From NCBI RefSeq assembly GCF_003350535.1, contig NZ_QQBB01000005.1:124001-188000 (forward strand): 64,000 bases of DNA. Reading direction: 5' to 3'. Position numbers and translations under genes: made by a program. Below, one piece after another: positions 35,956-44,922 of the stretch. Source of the DNA: Microvirga subterranea. Lineage in GTDB: Bacteria; Pseudomonadota; Alphaproteobacteria; Rhizobiales; Beijerinckiaceae. Below the pieces are notes generated by a model. That model saw only the letters and a program-made list of their open reading frames with translations. It was not told the DNA's origin and did not search any database. The first letter of the stretch is position 1; each line of letters starts with the position of its first letter.

Positions 35956-36963
35956 ATGGATAATCCTTTCCTTGTCGACGTGACGCGTGGAAACCTGGTC
36001 GAGTCCCAGCATCGGGGCAGCGTGGCGGTGATCGATGCCGACGGCAGCACGGTCCTGTCGCTCGGCGACGTGGAGCGTCACGTCTTCCCGCGCTCCGCCG
36101 TGAAGGCCATCCAGGCCCTTCCCCTGGTGGAGAGTGGCATCGCGGAGAAGTACGGCCTGACCGATCAGGAGATCGCGCTCGCCTGCTCGTCCCATTCCGG
36201 CGAGCCCGAGCATGTGGAGGTCGCCACCGCCATCCTGGCGAAGGCCGGGCGCGACCGCTCCTGCCTCGAGTGCGGCGTCCACTGGCCCATGGGCGAGGCG
36301 GCCACCCGGCTGCTGGCAGCCCAAGGGGAGCAGCCGAGCGCGCTCCACAACAACTGCTCGGGCAAGCATGCGGGCTTCATCTGCCTGGCCTGCGGCATGG
36401 ACGAGGACCCGAAGGGCTACGTCAGGGCCGAGCACAAGGTGCAGCAGGCCGTGAAGGCCTCCCTCGAGGACGTCACCGGAGCCTCCCACACGGAGGACGA
36501 GGCGGCGATCGACGGCTGCTCGATTCCGACCTACGCGATCCCGCTCCCGGCGCTGGCCTTCGGCTTCGCCAAGTTCGGGACCGGGACCGGGCTTTCGCAG
36601 GGCACCCAGGCGGCCGCGAAGCGCATCCGCAAGGCCGTGGCGCAGCACCCCCTCATGGTGGCGGGCACCGACCGTTTCGACACCAGGATCATGGAGGTCC
36701 TGCGCGAGCGGGCCTTCGTGAAGTCCGGCGCCGAGGGCGTCTATTGCGCGACCCTGCCGGAACTCGGCTACGGCATCGCCCTAAAGGTGGACGACGGCGG
36801 CCCCCGCGCGGCCTCCGCCGTGATGGCGGCCCTCGTGCTGCACTTCCTGCCCATGAACGACCAGGAGCGGGCGGCCGTGGAAGCCCTCGCGGAGCCGGTC
36901 CTGAAGAACTGGAACGGCATCGAGGTCGGCCGCTTCAGGGTATCGCCGGACCTCCTGGGCTGA
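35956..36963 (+). CDS. Asparaginase (Rhizobium etli type II family)
   Basis: Hydrolyses L-asparagine to aspartate and ammonia; this family is unrelated to E. coli AnsB. Visible motifs are FPRSAVKAIQALPLVE with the Ser-x-x-Lys pair, CSSHSGEPEHV, ECGVHWP and NNCSGKHAGF with the zinc/catalytic Cys and Lys, as reported for the R. etli enzyme. GGGAG stands before ATG 35956. Its 3' end overlaps the convergent argP gene by 29 bases. Confidence 0.92.
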   Translation: MDNPFLVDVTRGNLVESQHRGSVAVIDADGSTVLSLGDVERHVFPRSAVKAIQALPLVESGIAEKYGLTDQEIALACSSHSGEPEHVEVATAILAKAGRDRSCLECGVHWPMGEAATRLLAAQGEQPSALHNNCSGKHAGFICLACGMDEDPKGYVRAEHKVQQAVKASLEDVTGASHTEDEAAIDGCSIPTYAIPLPALAFGFAKFGTGTGLSQGTQAAAKRIRKAVAQHPLMVAGTDRFDTRIMEVLRERAFVKSGAEGVYCATLPELGYGIALKVDDGGPRAASAVMAALVLHFLPMNDQERAAVEALAEPVLKNWNGIEVGRFRVSPDLLG

Positions 36964-37843
36964 CCGGGACCAGGACGGACCCGGCGGCCCGGAGCACGGC
37001 TCGGGTCACGTCGCGCAGGAGGTTTCCGGCGATCCGGCTTTCCTGCCAGAACAGCGGCACGTCGAGCGGCTGTCCTGCCTTGAGGGCGACGAGCCGTCCG
37101 GCGCGCAGGTGCCCGGCCACGAGCGTCTCTGGGTTCATTCCCCAGCCGATCCCGGCGAGGGCCGCGTCCACGAAGGCCTGGGATGCCGGCATCCAGTGCA
37201 GGGGCGGGCGCACTTCCGCGTCGAGCGCCTCGCGCAGCCAGAGCGCCTGAAGCCGGTCCTTCTCGTTGAAGACCAGGCAGGGCGCCCGGGCGGCCGTGTC
37301 CGCGTCGAACCCTCCAGCGAACCACCGTTCCATGAAGGCGGGGCTCGCCGTCGCCACGTAGCGGAGCGCTCCGAGCGCATGGCAGTTGCAGCCCTGGATG
37401 GGTTTGCCGTGGGACGTCACCGCCGCCACGACCTCGCCGCGCCGAAGCCATTCGGCGCTGTGGTCCTGGTCGTCGAGCACCAGGTCGAACAGGTATCCCT
37501 CCGTCTGCGCCATGGCATCGATGAACCAGGTGGCGAGGCTGTCGGCGTTCACGGCGATGCGCAGGGTGGCGGGCCGCGTCTCCGGCCGGAAGCCTGGAAG
37601 GCCCTGGCGCAGGGCGCCTTCGAGCAGCGCGACCTGCTCCATGTGCTGGCACAGGCGCTGCCCGGCGGGCGTGGCGGTGCAGGGCTGACCGCGGACCACA
37701 AGAATGGTGCCGACGCGTTCCTCCAGCAGCTTGATTCTCTGCGAGATGGCGGAAGGCGTGACGTTGAGCTGCTGGGCGGCGCGCTCGAAGCTGCCGGTCC
37801 GGATGACTGCCGCGAGAGCCGCTAGGTGCGCGTAGTCCAGCAT
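36935..37843 (-). CDS. argP: LysR family regulator ArgP-like
   Basis: 302 residues with a LysR helix-turn-helix (residues 17-36, SFERAAQQLNVTPSAISQRI) and the ArgP-type effector domain: DSLATWFIDAM, GCNCHALGALRYVATASP and WGMNPETLV. ArgP (IciA/LysG) senses lysine and arginine and activates export of these. It is divergent from the lysE-type exporter gene, the classical lysG-lysE arrangement. The first in-frame ATG is at 37843. Its end overlaps the asparaginase gene. Confidence 0.92.
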   Translation of the reverse strand: MLDYAHLAALAAVIRTGSFERAAQQLNVTPSAISQRIKLLEERVGTILVVRGQPCTATPAGQRLCQHMEQVALLEGALRQGLPGFRPETRPATLRIAVNADSLATWFIDAMAQTEGYLFDLVLDDQDHSAEWLRRGEVVAAVTSHGKPIQGCNCHALGALRYVATASPAFMERWFAGGFDADTAARAPCLVFNEKDRLQALWLREALDAEVRPPLHWMPASQAFVDAALAGIGWGMNPETLVAGHLRAGRLVALKAGQPLDVPLFWQESRIAGNLLRDVTRAVLRAAGSVLVPVSPGGPAIP

Positions 37844-37930
37844 CAATTTTTCTAAACCGGCTTCAGGATCTTTAACTGTCCTAATCTTGCGGCGGGTTTT
37901 ATCGGGTGTCCAGTCCTACCGGAACCCGCC

Positions 37931-38542
37931 ATGTCCGCCCCCTTCCTCGCCGGCTTCATGCTCAGCCTCAGCCTCATCCTGCCGATCGGCGCGCAGAACG
38001 CCTTCGTGCTTCGCTTAGGGTTGCGGGGCGAGCACGTGTTCGCGGTCTGCCTGACCTGCGCGCTCTCGGATGCGGTCCTGATCTTCGCCGGCGTCGCCGG
38101 CTTCGCGCAGATCGGGGCGCACCTGCCCTGGCTCGAGACGGCCATGCGGTATTTCGGGGCGGCGTTCCTCGCCGTCTACGGCGCCCGCAGCTTCATGGCG
38201 GCCTTCGGCGAGGGCGCTGCCCTGAAGCTCTCCGGCACGGCTCCGCCCAGCCTACGCCGGGTCCTTCTCACCTGCCTCGCGCTGACCTGGCTCAACCCGC
38301 ACGTTTATCTCGACACGGTGGTGCTGATCGGGTCGATCTCGACCCAGTTCGCCGACGGACGGAGCCAGTTCGCCCTCGGGGCGATGCTGGCCTCGCTGAC
38401 CTTCTTCTTCTCCCTCGGTTACGGGGCGCGCCTGCTGCGGCCGCTCTTCGTGAAGCCCGGGACGTGGCGCATCCTCGACATCGGCATCGCGCTGGTGATG
38501 TGGATCACGGCGGCGCGCCTGCTTCTCGAGACCATCGCCTGA
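37931..38542 (+). CDS. LysE/ArgO-type basic amino acid exporter
   Basis: 203 residues, five to six membrane helices. The LysE family start LSLSLILPIGAQNAFVLR and the central TWLNPHVYLDTVVLIGSIS are clear. It exports excess lysine and/or arginine. The neighbouring divergent ArgP-like gene should control it from the 87-base intergenic region. Confidence 0.94.
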   Translation: MSAPFLAGFMLSLSLILPIGAQNAFVLRLGLRGEHVFAVCLTCALSDAVLIFAGVAGFAQIGAHLPWLETAMRYFGAAFLAVYGARSFMAAFGEGAALKLSGTAPPSLRRVLLTCLALTWLNPHVYLDTVVLIGSISTQFADGRSQFALGAMLASLTFFFSLGYGARLLRPLFVKPGTWRILDIGIALVMWITAARLLLETIA

Positions 38543-38553
38543 CGGGATGCGCC

Positions 38554-39339
38554 TCACCGCTCCATCTGCTCGCGGGCATGGACGAGGTCGCTCGGCTTCA
38601 GCCCGTGACCGCCGCGGAACGGGCGGTCGAGCACCGCGACCATGTAGATGACGAGGCCGATGAAGGCCATCAGCACGCCGCCGAAGATGAGGTGCGTCGT
38701 GCGCTTCAGGTCGAACAGCCACAGGACGAACACGTTCAGCACCGCGCCGACGATGACCACCGACCACAGGATTCGCGGAATGTTCGTGCCGGCAGCCTGG
38801 ATGCGGGCGCGGCGGCGCTCGATGAACTCGTCGAAGGCGCGCAGGGTCTGTTCGTGCAGAAGGTCCTCGCCGGCGTCGCGGTTCGGCCTGAAGTGCATGA
38901 GCCGCTCGCCCAACTGGTCGACGAGCCGCATTCCCGGCTCCGAGATCCTGTCGCGTTGCTGCTCCCGCCAGCCCGGGCCCGCTTCCTCGTCGACATAGCG
39001 GCGCAGGTCCTCCATGAGCGCCGACCGGATCGGCTCGGGATAGGCGCGGACATTGCGGTAGAGGGCGAAGAGGCTCGACGCCTCGCGGCCGACCGCATCC
39101 TGCGCGATCCCGTAGTTCTGGTAGACCGCAATCGAAAGCAGGGCGAGCAGCACGCCGTAGAAGAGCGTGTAGGAATTCAGCAGCAGGCCCACGAGGGTGT
39201 TGGCGCTCCTCTCGCCCTTGAGGAGCCGCGCAACGGCGGGCTGGAACAGGATGGAGCCGATCAGGGTCGGCACGAGGAAGCCGATGCAGACGACCAATGC
39301 GCCGAGCGGGAGAGGCAGGTCGTGCAGCCATTCGATCAT
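38554..39339 (-). CDS. DUF4239-type membrane protein
   Basis: 261 residues. Two hydrophobic helices at the N-terminus (LGALVVCIGFLVPTLIGSIL and TLFYGVLLALLSIAV), a soluble middle with REASSLFALYRNVRAYPEP, then two helices at the C-terminus (ILWSVVIVGAVLNVFVLWL, GVLMAFIGLVIYMVAVLDRP). That order fits the bestrophin-like DUF4239 family of unknown function. It converges on lysE with 11 bases between the stops. Confidence 0.85.
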   Translation of the reverse strand: MIEWLHDLPLPLGALVVCIGFLVPTLIGSILFQPAVARLLKGERSANTLVGLLLNSYTLFYGVLLALLSIAVYQNYGIAQDAVGREASSLFALYRNVRAYPEPIRSALMEDLRRYVDEEAGPGWREQQRDRISEPGMRLVDQLGERLMHFRPNRDAGEDLLHEQTLRAFDEFIERRRARIQAAGTNIPRILWSVVIVGAVLNVFVLWLFDLKRTTHLIFGGVLMAFIGLVIYMVAVLDRPFRGGHGLKPSDLVHAREQMER

Positions 39340-39436
39340 GGCCTGTTTCGGTCCCTCCGGTCTCTTCGTCCGATCGACCGACAGGATCGCATTTTCCGGC
39401 GGGAGATCAGGTGCGATTTCGGATAGGGCGGCAGGC

Positions 39437-40069
39437 CTATCGCAGGGACGCGCTCCGAGGCTGCATCGCCCGCGAGAGTTCCTCGGCGCAGATCCGCAGC
39501 GCCTGCGCATCTTGCGCCGCCTTCGCCATCGCCATCGCGCCGGAATAGCTTGCGACCACGAGGGTCGCGAAGGCCTCCGGGTCGAGGCCTTCGAGCAGGC
39601 CGGCCTCCTGGTCCGTCCTGATCTTTTCGGCGACGGCGGCGCGCCAGCGCACGAAGACGGCATCGATCAGCCGCCGGAAATCGTCGTCGTGCCGGGAGAG
39701 CTCCAGCGCAAGGTTGCTGAGCGGGCAGCCCGATACGCATCCCTGCCGGTCCAGCTCGTCGGCGATGCGCGTGAACACGGCCGAAATCCCGTCCGCAGCC
39801 GTGCGGGCGGACAGGACCGGCCTGATCCAGGTTTCCTCGACCGCGTCCGCGACCCGGTCCTGGAGCACCGCGAGGCCAAGATCCTTCTTGCTCGGGAAGT
39901 GGTGCGCCAGCGCGCCGCCGGTGGCGCCCGCTGCGCGTTTCAAGTCATGCACGGAGGTGGCGTGGTAGCCCCGGGTCGCGAAGGCTTCGAAAGCCGCATC
40001 GACGAGCCGTCGCCTCAATCCCCCGGGATCGTTCGTTCGCACGCGCGCGGCCCTGGTCCGTTCTGCCAT
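39437..40069 (-). CDS. TetR family repressor
   Basis: 210 residues. The DNA-binding domain lies at 20-65 (LVDAAFEAFATRGYHATSV, GATGGALAHHFPSKKDLG). The C-terminal domain with GCPLSNLALELSRHDDDFR resembles the YxaF/LfrA subgroup. Start at 40069 has GGAGGAG upstream. It is divergent from a glutathione S-transferase gene whose promoter carries a palindrome, so it is very likely its repressor and responds to a toxic or reactive small molecule. Confidence 0.92.
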   Translation of the reverse strand: MAERTRAARVRTNDPGGLRRRLVDAAFEAFATRGYHATSVHDLKRAAGATGGALAHHFPSKKDLGLAVLQDRVADAVEETWIRPVLSARTAADGISAVFTRIADELDRQGCVSGCPLSNLALELSRHDDDFRRLIDAVFVRWRAAVAEKIRTDQEAGLLEGLDPEAFATLVVASYSGAMAMAKAAQDAQALRICAEELSRAMQPRSASLR

Positions 40070-40099
40070 GTGGTGAACTCCTCCACCAACCATAGCAGA

Positions 40100-40128
40100 T
40101 TGACAAAACCGGACAACTGACCTGTAAT
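40100..40128 (+). promoter_or_regulatory. Sigma-70 promoter of the GST gene
   Basis: Consensus -35 TTGACA (40100-40105), a 17-base spacer and -10 TGTAAT (40123-40128). This is the clearest housekeeping promoter in the window and points at the GST gene 80 bases downstream. Confidence 0.8.
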
Positions 40129-40132
40129 CGCG

Positions 40133-40152
40133 AACAGGATAAGCGTCCTGTT
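40133..40152. promoter_or_regulatory. TetR-type operator over the GST transcription start
   Basis: Perfect inverted repeat AACAGGA / TCCTGTT with six bases between (40133-40139, 40146-40152). It lies directly after the -10 box, where a bound TetR dimer would block transcription. Confidence 0.75.
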
Positions 40153-40208
40153 TGGGGCAGAGCGGCAACGAGCCGCCGTGCCGGCACGGCGCAAGGAGGA
40201 TGCGACCG

Positions 40209-40925
40209 ATGAAGCTCTATTCAGGACCCTTGAGCCTGTTCTCGCGCAAGGTGGAGATCGCGCTCGACGAGAAGGGGCTCGCCTTCGAGCGTGTCATGGT
40301 TCCGTTCAACCAGATCGTCGGCTACAGCCCGAAGCACCCGGACGTGGTGGCCGCGAACCCCAAGGCACAGGTGCCGGTCCTCGTGGACGGCGACCTCACG
40401 CTCTACGATTCGACCGTGATCCTCGAATATCTGGAGGATGCCTATCCGGAGCCTCCGCTCTTTCCCCGTTTGGCGAACGAGCGTGCCGCCTGCCGCCTTC
40501 TCGATCTCTTCGCCGACGAGGTCATGCTGGTTCCGATCCGGGCGTTCATGCACCGCACCGGACCGCGCCCCGACGATCCGCAGAAGTGGGAGGCCTTGGA
40601 GGCGAAGGCGAGGGAGGCCGGTGCCGTCATCGAAAGGCATTTCGCGCAGCTCGAAACGACCCTCGGGGAGAAGCCGTTTCTCTGCGGCGATCTGAGCGCG
40701 GCCGACATCGCGGCGTTCATGTCCGTCCTGTTCACCCAACGCCTCGGCGGCCCGCCGTTGTCCCGCCACCGGGCACTGTCGGCCTGGTTCGACAGGCTCA
40801 GCGCGCGCCCGGCCTTCGCAAGGGCATGGGCCGGGATCGTCGCGGCGGACCGGGAGCTCTCCGCACCGGTCGAGGGCGCCTATGGCGGAAGTGCTCCGGC
40901 CTTCACAGTCCCAGCAGCGAAATGA
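40209..40925 (+). CDS. Glutathione S-transferase family protein
   Basis: 238 residues. The thioredoxin-like N-terminal domain shows MKLYSGPLSLFSRKVEIALDEKG, the NPKAQVPVLVDGDLTLYDSTVILEYLEDAYP glutathione site with Pro, Asp and Ser in place, and the alpha-helical C-terminal domain has LCGDLSAADIAAFM. AAGGAGGA lies eight bases before ATG 40209. It probably conjugates or reduces an electrophile sensed by the divergent TetR protein. The 3' end overlaps meaB by 23 bases. Confidence 0.94.
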   Translation: MKLYSGPLSLFSRKVEIALDEKGLAFERVMVPFNQIVGYSPKHPDVVAANPKAQVPVLVDGDLTLYDSTVILEYLEDAYPEPPLFPRLANERAACRLLDLFADEVMLVPIRAFMHRTGPRPDDPQKWEALEAKAREAGAVIERHFAQLETTLGEKPFLCGDLSAADIAAFMSVLFTQRLGGPPLSRHRALSAWFDRLSARPAFARAWAGIVAADRELSAPVEGAYGGSAPAFTVPAAK

Positions 40926-41889
40926 TCTCGCTTGCGCCGGCGTTCGGGGAGAGCGAGCCCTCCCTGATGGCCCGCTCGATCTCCGGCACGCGCCTGCGCA
41001 GGGCCGGATCATGGGTGAGCCGGTCGTGCAGGCGCTCGTGCACGAGGGCCCACATCCATTTTGTGTCCTGCGCCTGACGCTTGGCGGCGAGCTCGCCGCT
41101 CGCCTCCAGGCGCTTTCGATGATCGAGGATCTTCGTCCACAGCTCGTCGAGGCCCTGGCCCGTGAGGCCGGAGATCGTCAGCACCGGCGGGATCCAGTTC
41201 GACGAGGCCGGGGTGAGGATGTGGAGCGCCGCCTTGTATTCGGCCGCGGCCGCCTTCGCCTTCATTCCGGCGTCGTCCGCCTTGTTGACGGCGATCATGT
41301 CGGCAAGCTCCAGGATGCCCTTCTTGATCCCTTGCAGCTCGTCGCCGGCGCCCGGCAGCATCAGCACCAGGAAAAAGTCGGTCAGATCCGCGACCGCCGT
41401 CTCGGACTGGCCCACGCCCACCGTCTCGACCAGGATCACGTCGAACCCGGCGGCCTCGCAGAGCAGCATGGTCTCGCGGGTCTTGGCCGCGACCCCGCCG
41501 AGCGTTCCCGATGACGGGGAGGGGCGGATGAAGGCGTTCGGGTCGGAAGCAAGTCGCGCCATGCGGGTCTTGTCGCCGAGGATCGCGCCGCCGGTCCGAG
41601 TGGAACTGGGGTCGACCGCCAGGACAGCGACCTTGTGGCCCTTTTCGGTGAGCATGGAGCCCAGCGCGTCGATGGTGGTCGACTTGCCGACGCCCGGCAC
41701 GCCCGTGATGCCGACCCGCACTGCATGGCCGGTGCGCGGCATCAGCTCCTGCAACAGGTTTCGCGCCGTTTCCCGGTGATCGGCCCGGCGCGATTCCATG
41801 AGCGTGATGGCGCGCGCCAGGGTGGCGCGGTCGCCGCGCGCCACGGCTTCGGCCGTCACAGGCTGTCGTTGTGCTGATCCCCCGGTCAT
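40903..41889 (-). CDS. meaB: Methylmalonyl-CoA mutase-associated GTPase MeaB
   Basis: G-protein chaperone that gates adenosylcobalamin loading and protects methylmalonyl-CoA mutase. 328 residues. Walker A GVPGVGKS at 63-70, AVDPSSTRTGGAILGDKTRM, VETVGVGQSE and VNKADD are family motifs. I chose ATG 41889, which gives the usual length; the open frame beyond is a shadow of the DUF3750 gene. It lies 6 kb from mutB, not in the same operon. Confidence 0.95.
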   Translation of the reverse strand: MTGGSAQRQPVTAEAVARGDRATLARAITLMESRRADHRETARNLLQELMPRTGHAVRVGITGVPGVGKSTTIDALGSMLTEKGHKVAVLAVDPSSTRTGGAILGDKTRMARLASDPNAFIRPSPSSGTLGGVAAKTRETMLLCEAAGFDVILVETVGVGQSETAVADLTDFFLVLMLPGAGDELQGIKKGILELADMIAVNKADDAGMKAKAAAAEYKAALHILTPASSNWIPPVLTISGLTGQGLDELWTKILDHRKRLEASGELAAKRQAQDTKWMWALVHERLHDRLTHDPALRRRVPEIERAIREGSLSPNAGASEIISLLGL

Positions 41890-41921
41890 ATGAAAGGCTT
41901 TAGCGCGTTCCGGGGTGGTTT

Positions 41922-42680
41922 TCACCAAGTAACGGGGTTCATCCCGAGCCGTCCCCAGCCGGGAATCTTGATGGCCGGGCGGCGCACGTCGAGACCGGCC
42001 ACGAGGCCGAGGAAATCGACCTCGATGCCCTCCACCCAGCCGACGGCGATGCCCGCATAGCCGCCGAAGGAGACCTGCACGCCGGTCCGGCTCGGGGTCA
42101 GGCCGACGAAATCGGTCAGGGGCTGCCAGTCCTTGCCGATGGCGGTGGGCGGCAGCGCGGCGCCGAGTTCCGGCACCTGGCGCATCACATGGGCCACGAA
42201 GGTGTTGGAGTTCGGCCCCGGCCACGCGTTGTAGGCCCCGACGCTGCGATAGGGATAGCTCGCGACCGCCGCCCTGATCTGTGGAATGAGACGCTGGGCC
42301 TCGTCTCCCTCGATCAGCACGATGGGCTGCGGCGCGTTGCCGAACCAGCGCCCGTCCGCGATCCAGCCGTTGGTGCGCACCGGGCTGCCCCAGCCGACCT
42401 TGTCGTAGCGGGTGTAATCGGAGGCGCCGGCCTCCTTCACGACCACCCAGGTGTGATGGGCGAAGATGCCGCGCCAGCGGCCGACCCGCGCCGCATAGAC
42501 CGCGACGATCGCCTGCGGCGCCTCGGAGGCCTTCGGCAGCAGCTGTGCGCTCGACCAGTCGGCGGCACGCCAGCTGGGCGCCACGTCGTCGCGCATGGCC
42601 CACCAGACCGCATGGGCCCCGAGGGGAAACAGGAACAGGCCGAGGATGATGAGGAAGGCACGGAAAAGAACGAGAAGCAT
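41922..42680 (-). CDS. DUF3750 family protein, membrane-anchored
   Basis: 252 residues. One N-terminal helix (VLFRAFLIILGLFLFPLG) anchors or exports it. The domain contains HHTWVVVKEAGASDYTRYDKVGWG, SYPYRSVGAYNAWPGPNSNTF and FGGYAGIAVGWVEGIEV, which match DUF3750. The His, Tyr and Asn pattern hints at a papain-like or lipocalin-like fold, but the function is unknown. It lies 32 bases upstream of meaB on the same strand, so cotranscription is likely. Confidence 0.85.
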   Translation of the reverse strand: MLLVLFRAFLIILGLFLFPLGAHAVWWAMRDDVAPSWRAADWSSAQLLPKASEAPQAIVAVYAARVGRWRGIFAHHTWVVVKEAGASDYTRYDKVGWGSPVRTNGWIADGRWFGNAPQPIVLIEGDEAQRLIPQIRAAVASYPYRSVGAYNAWPGPNSNTFVAHVMRQVPELGAALPPTAIGKDWQPLTDFVGLTPSRTGVQVSFGGYAGIAVGWVEGIEVDFLGLVAGLDVRRPAIKIPGWGRLGMNPVTW

Positions 42681-42811
42681 GGTGGCAAAATGATGCGTCG
42701 ATTCCTGCGCATCAAGCCTCGGCGGGCGTGCTTCAGGCCCCGTTCACCAAGGGTTTACCATCCTGGTCAAGCTTTGTGGCCATCCTTGGCCCCTGCCTTG
42801 CCTCCGCCATC

Positions 42812-42837
42812 ATCGGGGGTGAAACAGCACCCCCGAT
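42812..42837. repeat. Perfect 10-bp inverted repeat in a divergent intergenic region
   Basis: ATCGGGGGTG / CACCCCCGAT with a six-base AAACAG loop, 24 bases before the lipoprotein hydrolase start. It could be a regulator site or an mRNA hairpin near the ribosome binding site. Confidence 0.6.
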
Positions 42838-42860
42838 TTGACCCTCCGATTCCAGGCCCC

Positions 42861-43844
42861 ATGCATTTCCCCACCCGTCGCTTCGCCGTCGCCGCTCTTG
42901 CGAGCCTTGCCCTGTCCGGCTGCCTCGGCGGTGAATCGCCGCTGACCGACGCGGCGGTGACTCCGCGCGCCAGCCTGTCGCGGGATCCGACCCTACTGAT
43001 CGCCACGACGCGCCTGCCGGCCGGCCAGCCCCTGCGCAAGCCCTGGTTCACGGCCGAGCGCTCGCCCGACCTGATCTTCGCCGAGGCGAAGCTGACGCCT
43101 CCGAAGAGCGGTCTCATCGGTACGTCGGATTGGAGCATCGCGTCGATCGAGGGGCTCGATTCGAAGAATGCCGCGCAATCCTTCGCGCAGGCGGCCCTCG
43201 GACGCGATCTCCTGCTCTACATCCACGGCTACCGGGAGAGCTTCGAATCCGCCGCCACGTCGACCGTGCAGCTCTCGGAGGGCATCAAGTTCCGAGGAGT
43301 CACGGGCCTCTTCACCTGGCCATCCGCCGGCTCGACCTTAAGCTACGTGAGCGACCGCGAGAGCGCCATGTGGTCCCGCGATGCGTTCGAGGACCTGCTC
43401 ACCGCCCTGTCGAAGACGCCGAGCGGCGGGCGCGTGCATCTCGTGGCGCACAGCATGGGCACGCTGCTGACGCTCGAGACGCTGCGCATGCTGCGCGCCT
43501 CGGGCGGCGAGCGAGCCATGGAGCGCATCGGCGCGGTGGTGATGGCCGCCCCCGACATCGACATCGATCTCTTCGCCCGCGGGCTCGAGCGGCTCGGGCC
43601 GGACGCGAAGAAGATCACGGTCATCAGCTCCACCAACGACCGCGCCCTTCAGGTCTCGAGCCGCCTTGCCGGCGGCATCGTGCGCGCCGGCGGGGCGGAG
43701 CGCGAGCGGCTCGAGGCGCTCGGCGTGCGCGTGGCCGACGCCTCCGAATTCGGCGGCAGCTTCATCAACATCAACCACGACCTGTTCCTCTCGAACCCGG
43801 AGGTGCAGCAGGTGGTGAAGCGCGCCATCGAGCGCGCGGAGTAA
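42861..43844 (+). CDS. Alpha/beta hydrolase lipoprotein (DUF900 type)
   Basis: 327 residues. A lipoprotein signal ends in the lipobox ALSGC (Cys near 21). The hydrolase has the oxyanion strand LLLYIHGYRESFESAA, the nucleophile elbow VAHSMGT and probably Asp in MAAPDID and His in FININHDLF. The pattern is that of COG4782-type esterases of unknown substrate. The ribosome binding site is weak, and a strong hairpin lies just upstream. Confidence 0.88.
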   Translation: MHFPTRRFAVAALASLALSGCLGGESPLTDAAVTPRASLSRDPTLLIATTRLPAGQPLRKPWFTAERSPDLIFAEAKLTPPKSGLIGTSDWSIASIEGLDSKNAAQSFAQAALGRDLLLYIHGYRESFESAATSTVQLSEGIKFRGVTGLFTWPSAGSTLSYVSDRESAMWSRDAFEDLLTALSKTPSGGRVHLVAHSMGTLLTLETLRMLRASGGERAMERIGAVVMAAPDIDIDLFARGLERLGPDAKKITVISSTNDRALQVSSRLAGGIVRAGGAERERLEALGVRVADASEFGGSFININHDLFLSNPEVQQVVKRAIERAE

Positions 43845-43923
43845 GCTTGCTCCGACGCGGAGCTGCTTGCCCGCGCCGGGCCAAGGCCTAGGTTCTTCCC
43901 GAAACATCCTTGGGAGGAACCGA

Positions 43924-44907
43924 ATGATATTGACCCGCCGCACTGTTCTCGCCGGCCTTGCATCCGCCTGCGCGGCCTCGGCCCTATCCTGGCCGGCCTT
44001 CGCGCAAGCCGATTACCCGACGCGGCCCGTCCGCGTGGTGGTGCCCTATGCGGCCGGCGGCGGGACCGACTTCTTCGCCCGCCTCGTGTTTGCTGAGATC
44101 GGCAACAGGCTCGGCCAGCAATTCGTGATCGAGAACAAGGCAGGCGCGGGCACCAATCTCGGGGCGGAATCGGTCGCCCGCGCGGAGCCCGACGGCTACA
44201 CGCTGCTCCTCGGCGACAGCTCCACCTTCGCGACGAACAGGAGCCTCTACCGCAGCCTGTCCTTCGATCCGTATAAGGACTTCAGCCCTGTCTCCTTAAG
44301 CGGCCGCTTCGCCCTGGTGCTCCTCGTCAACACCGACAAGCTCAAGGTGAACTCGGTCAAGGAACTGGTGGAGGCGGCCAAGAAGGCGCCGGGCTCGATC
44401 AATTACGGCACTCCAGGCCTGGGGAGCCCGTTTCACCTCGCGACGGAGCTCCTGTCCCAGCAGGCCGGCATCAAGCTGACCCATGTGCCCTATCGCGGGG
44501 CCGCGCCGGCCGTGCAGGATCTCGTGGCCGGAAACATCAGCACGATGTTCATCGATTTCGCGACCGCGCGCTCCCAGCTCTCGGGGCCGGTCAAGGCGAT
44601 CGCCGTCGCGTCTCCTCGCGAGTTCGCGGGCCTTCCCGGTGTTCCGCCGGTATCGGCCGACTTTCCGGGCTTTGAGGCCTGGGCCTGGCAGGGGATCGTG
44701 GCCCCCGCCGGCACGCCTCCGGCGATCGTCGCGAAGCTCAACGAAGCCTATCGCCAGACCGTGGCTCAGCCCGCGATCCGCGACAAGCTGACGGGAGCCG
44801 GCATCGAGGTCCTCCAGAGCACGCCGGAGGAGATGGCCTCCTACATGCAGGCGGAAGGCGCCAAGTGGGAGCAGGTCATCAAAACGGCGGGCATCAAGCT
44901 CGAGTAG
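43924..44907 (+). CDS. Tripartite tricarboxylate transporter binding protein (TctC/Bug)
   Basis: 327 residues with a twin-arginine-like signal (LTRRTVLAGLASACAA) cleaved after AFA. The Bug family pattern YPTRPVRVVVPYAAGGGTDFFAR, GYTLLLGDSS, INYGTPGLGSPFHLATELL and VPYRGAAPAVQDLVAG is complete. It binds a carboxylate in the periplasm, but no TctA or TctB gene is adjacent, so its partner must be elsewhere or it acts as a sensor. GGGAGG stands before the ATG. Confidence 0.94.
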   Translation: MILTRRTVLAGLASACAASALSWPAFAQADYPTRPVRVVVPYAAGGGTDFFARLVFAEIGNRLGQQFVIENKAGAGTNLGAESVARAEPDGYTLLLGDSSTFATNRSLYRSLSFDPYKDFSPVSLSGRFALVLLVNTDKLKVNSVKELVEAAKKAPGSINYGTPGLGSPFHLATELLSQQAGIKLTHVPYRGAAPAVQDLVAGNISTMFIDFATARSQLSGPVKAIAVASPREFAGLPGVPPVSADFPGFEAWAWQGIVAPAGTPPAIVAKLNEAYRQTVAQPAIRDKLTGAGIEVLQSTPEEMASYMQAEGAKWEQVIKTAGIKLE

Positions 44908-44922
44908 GGAAGGGCCCGGCCC

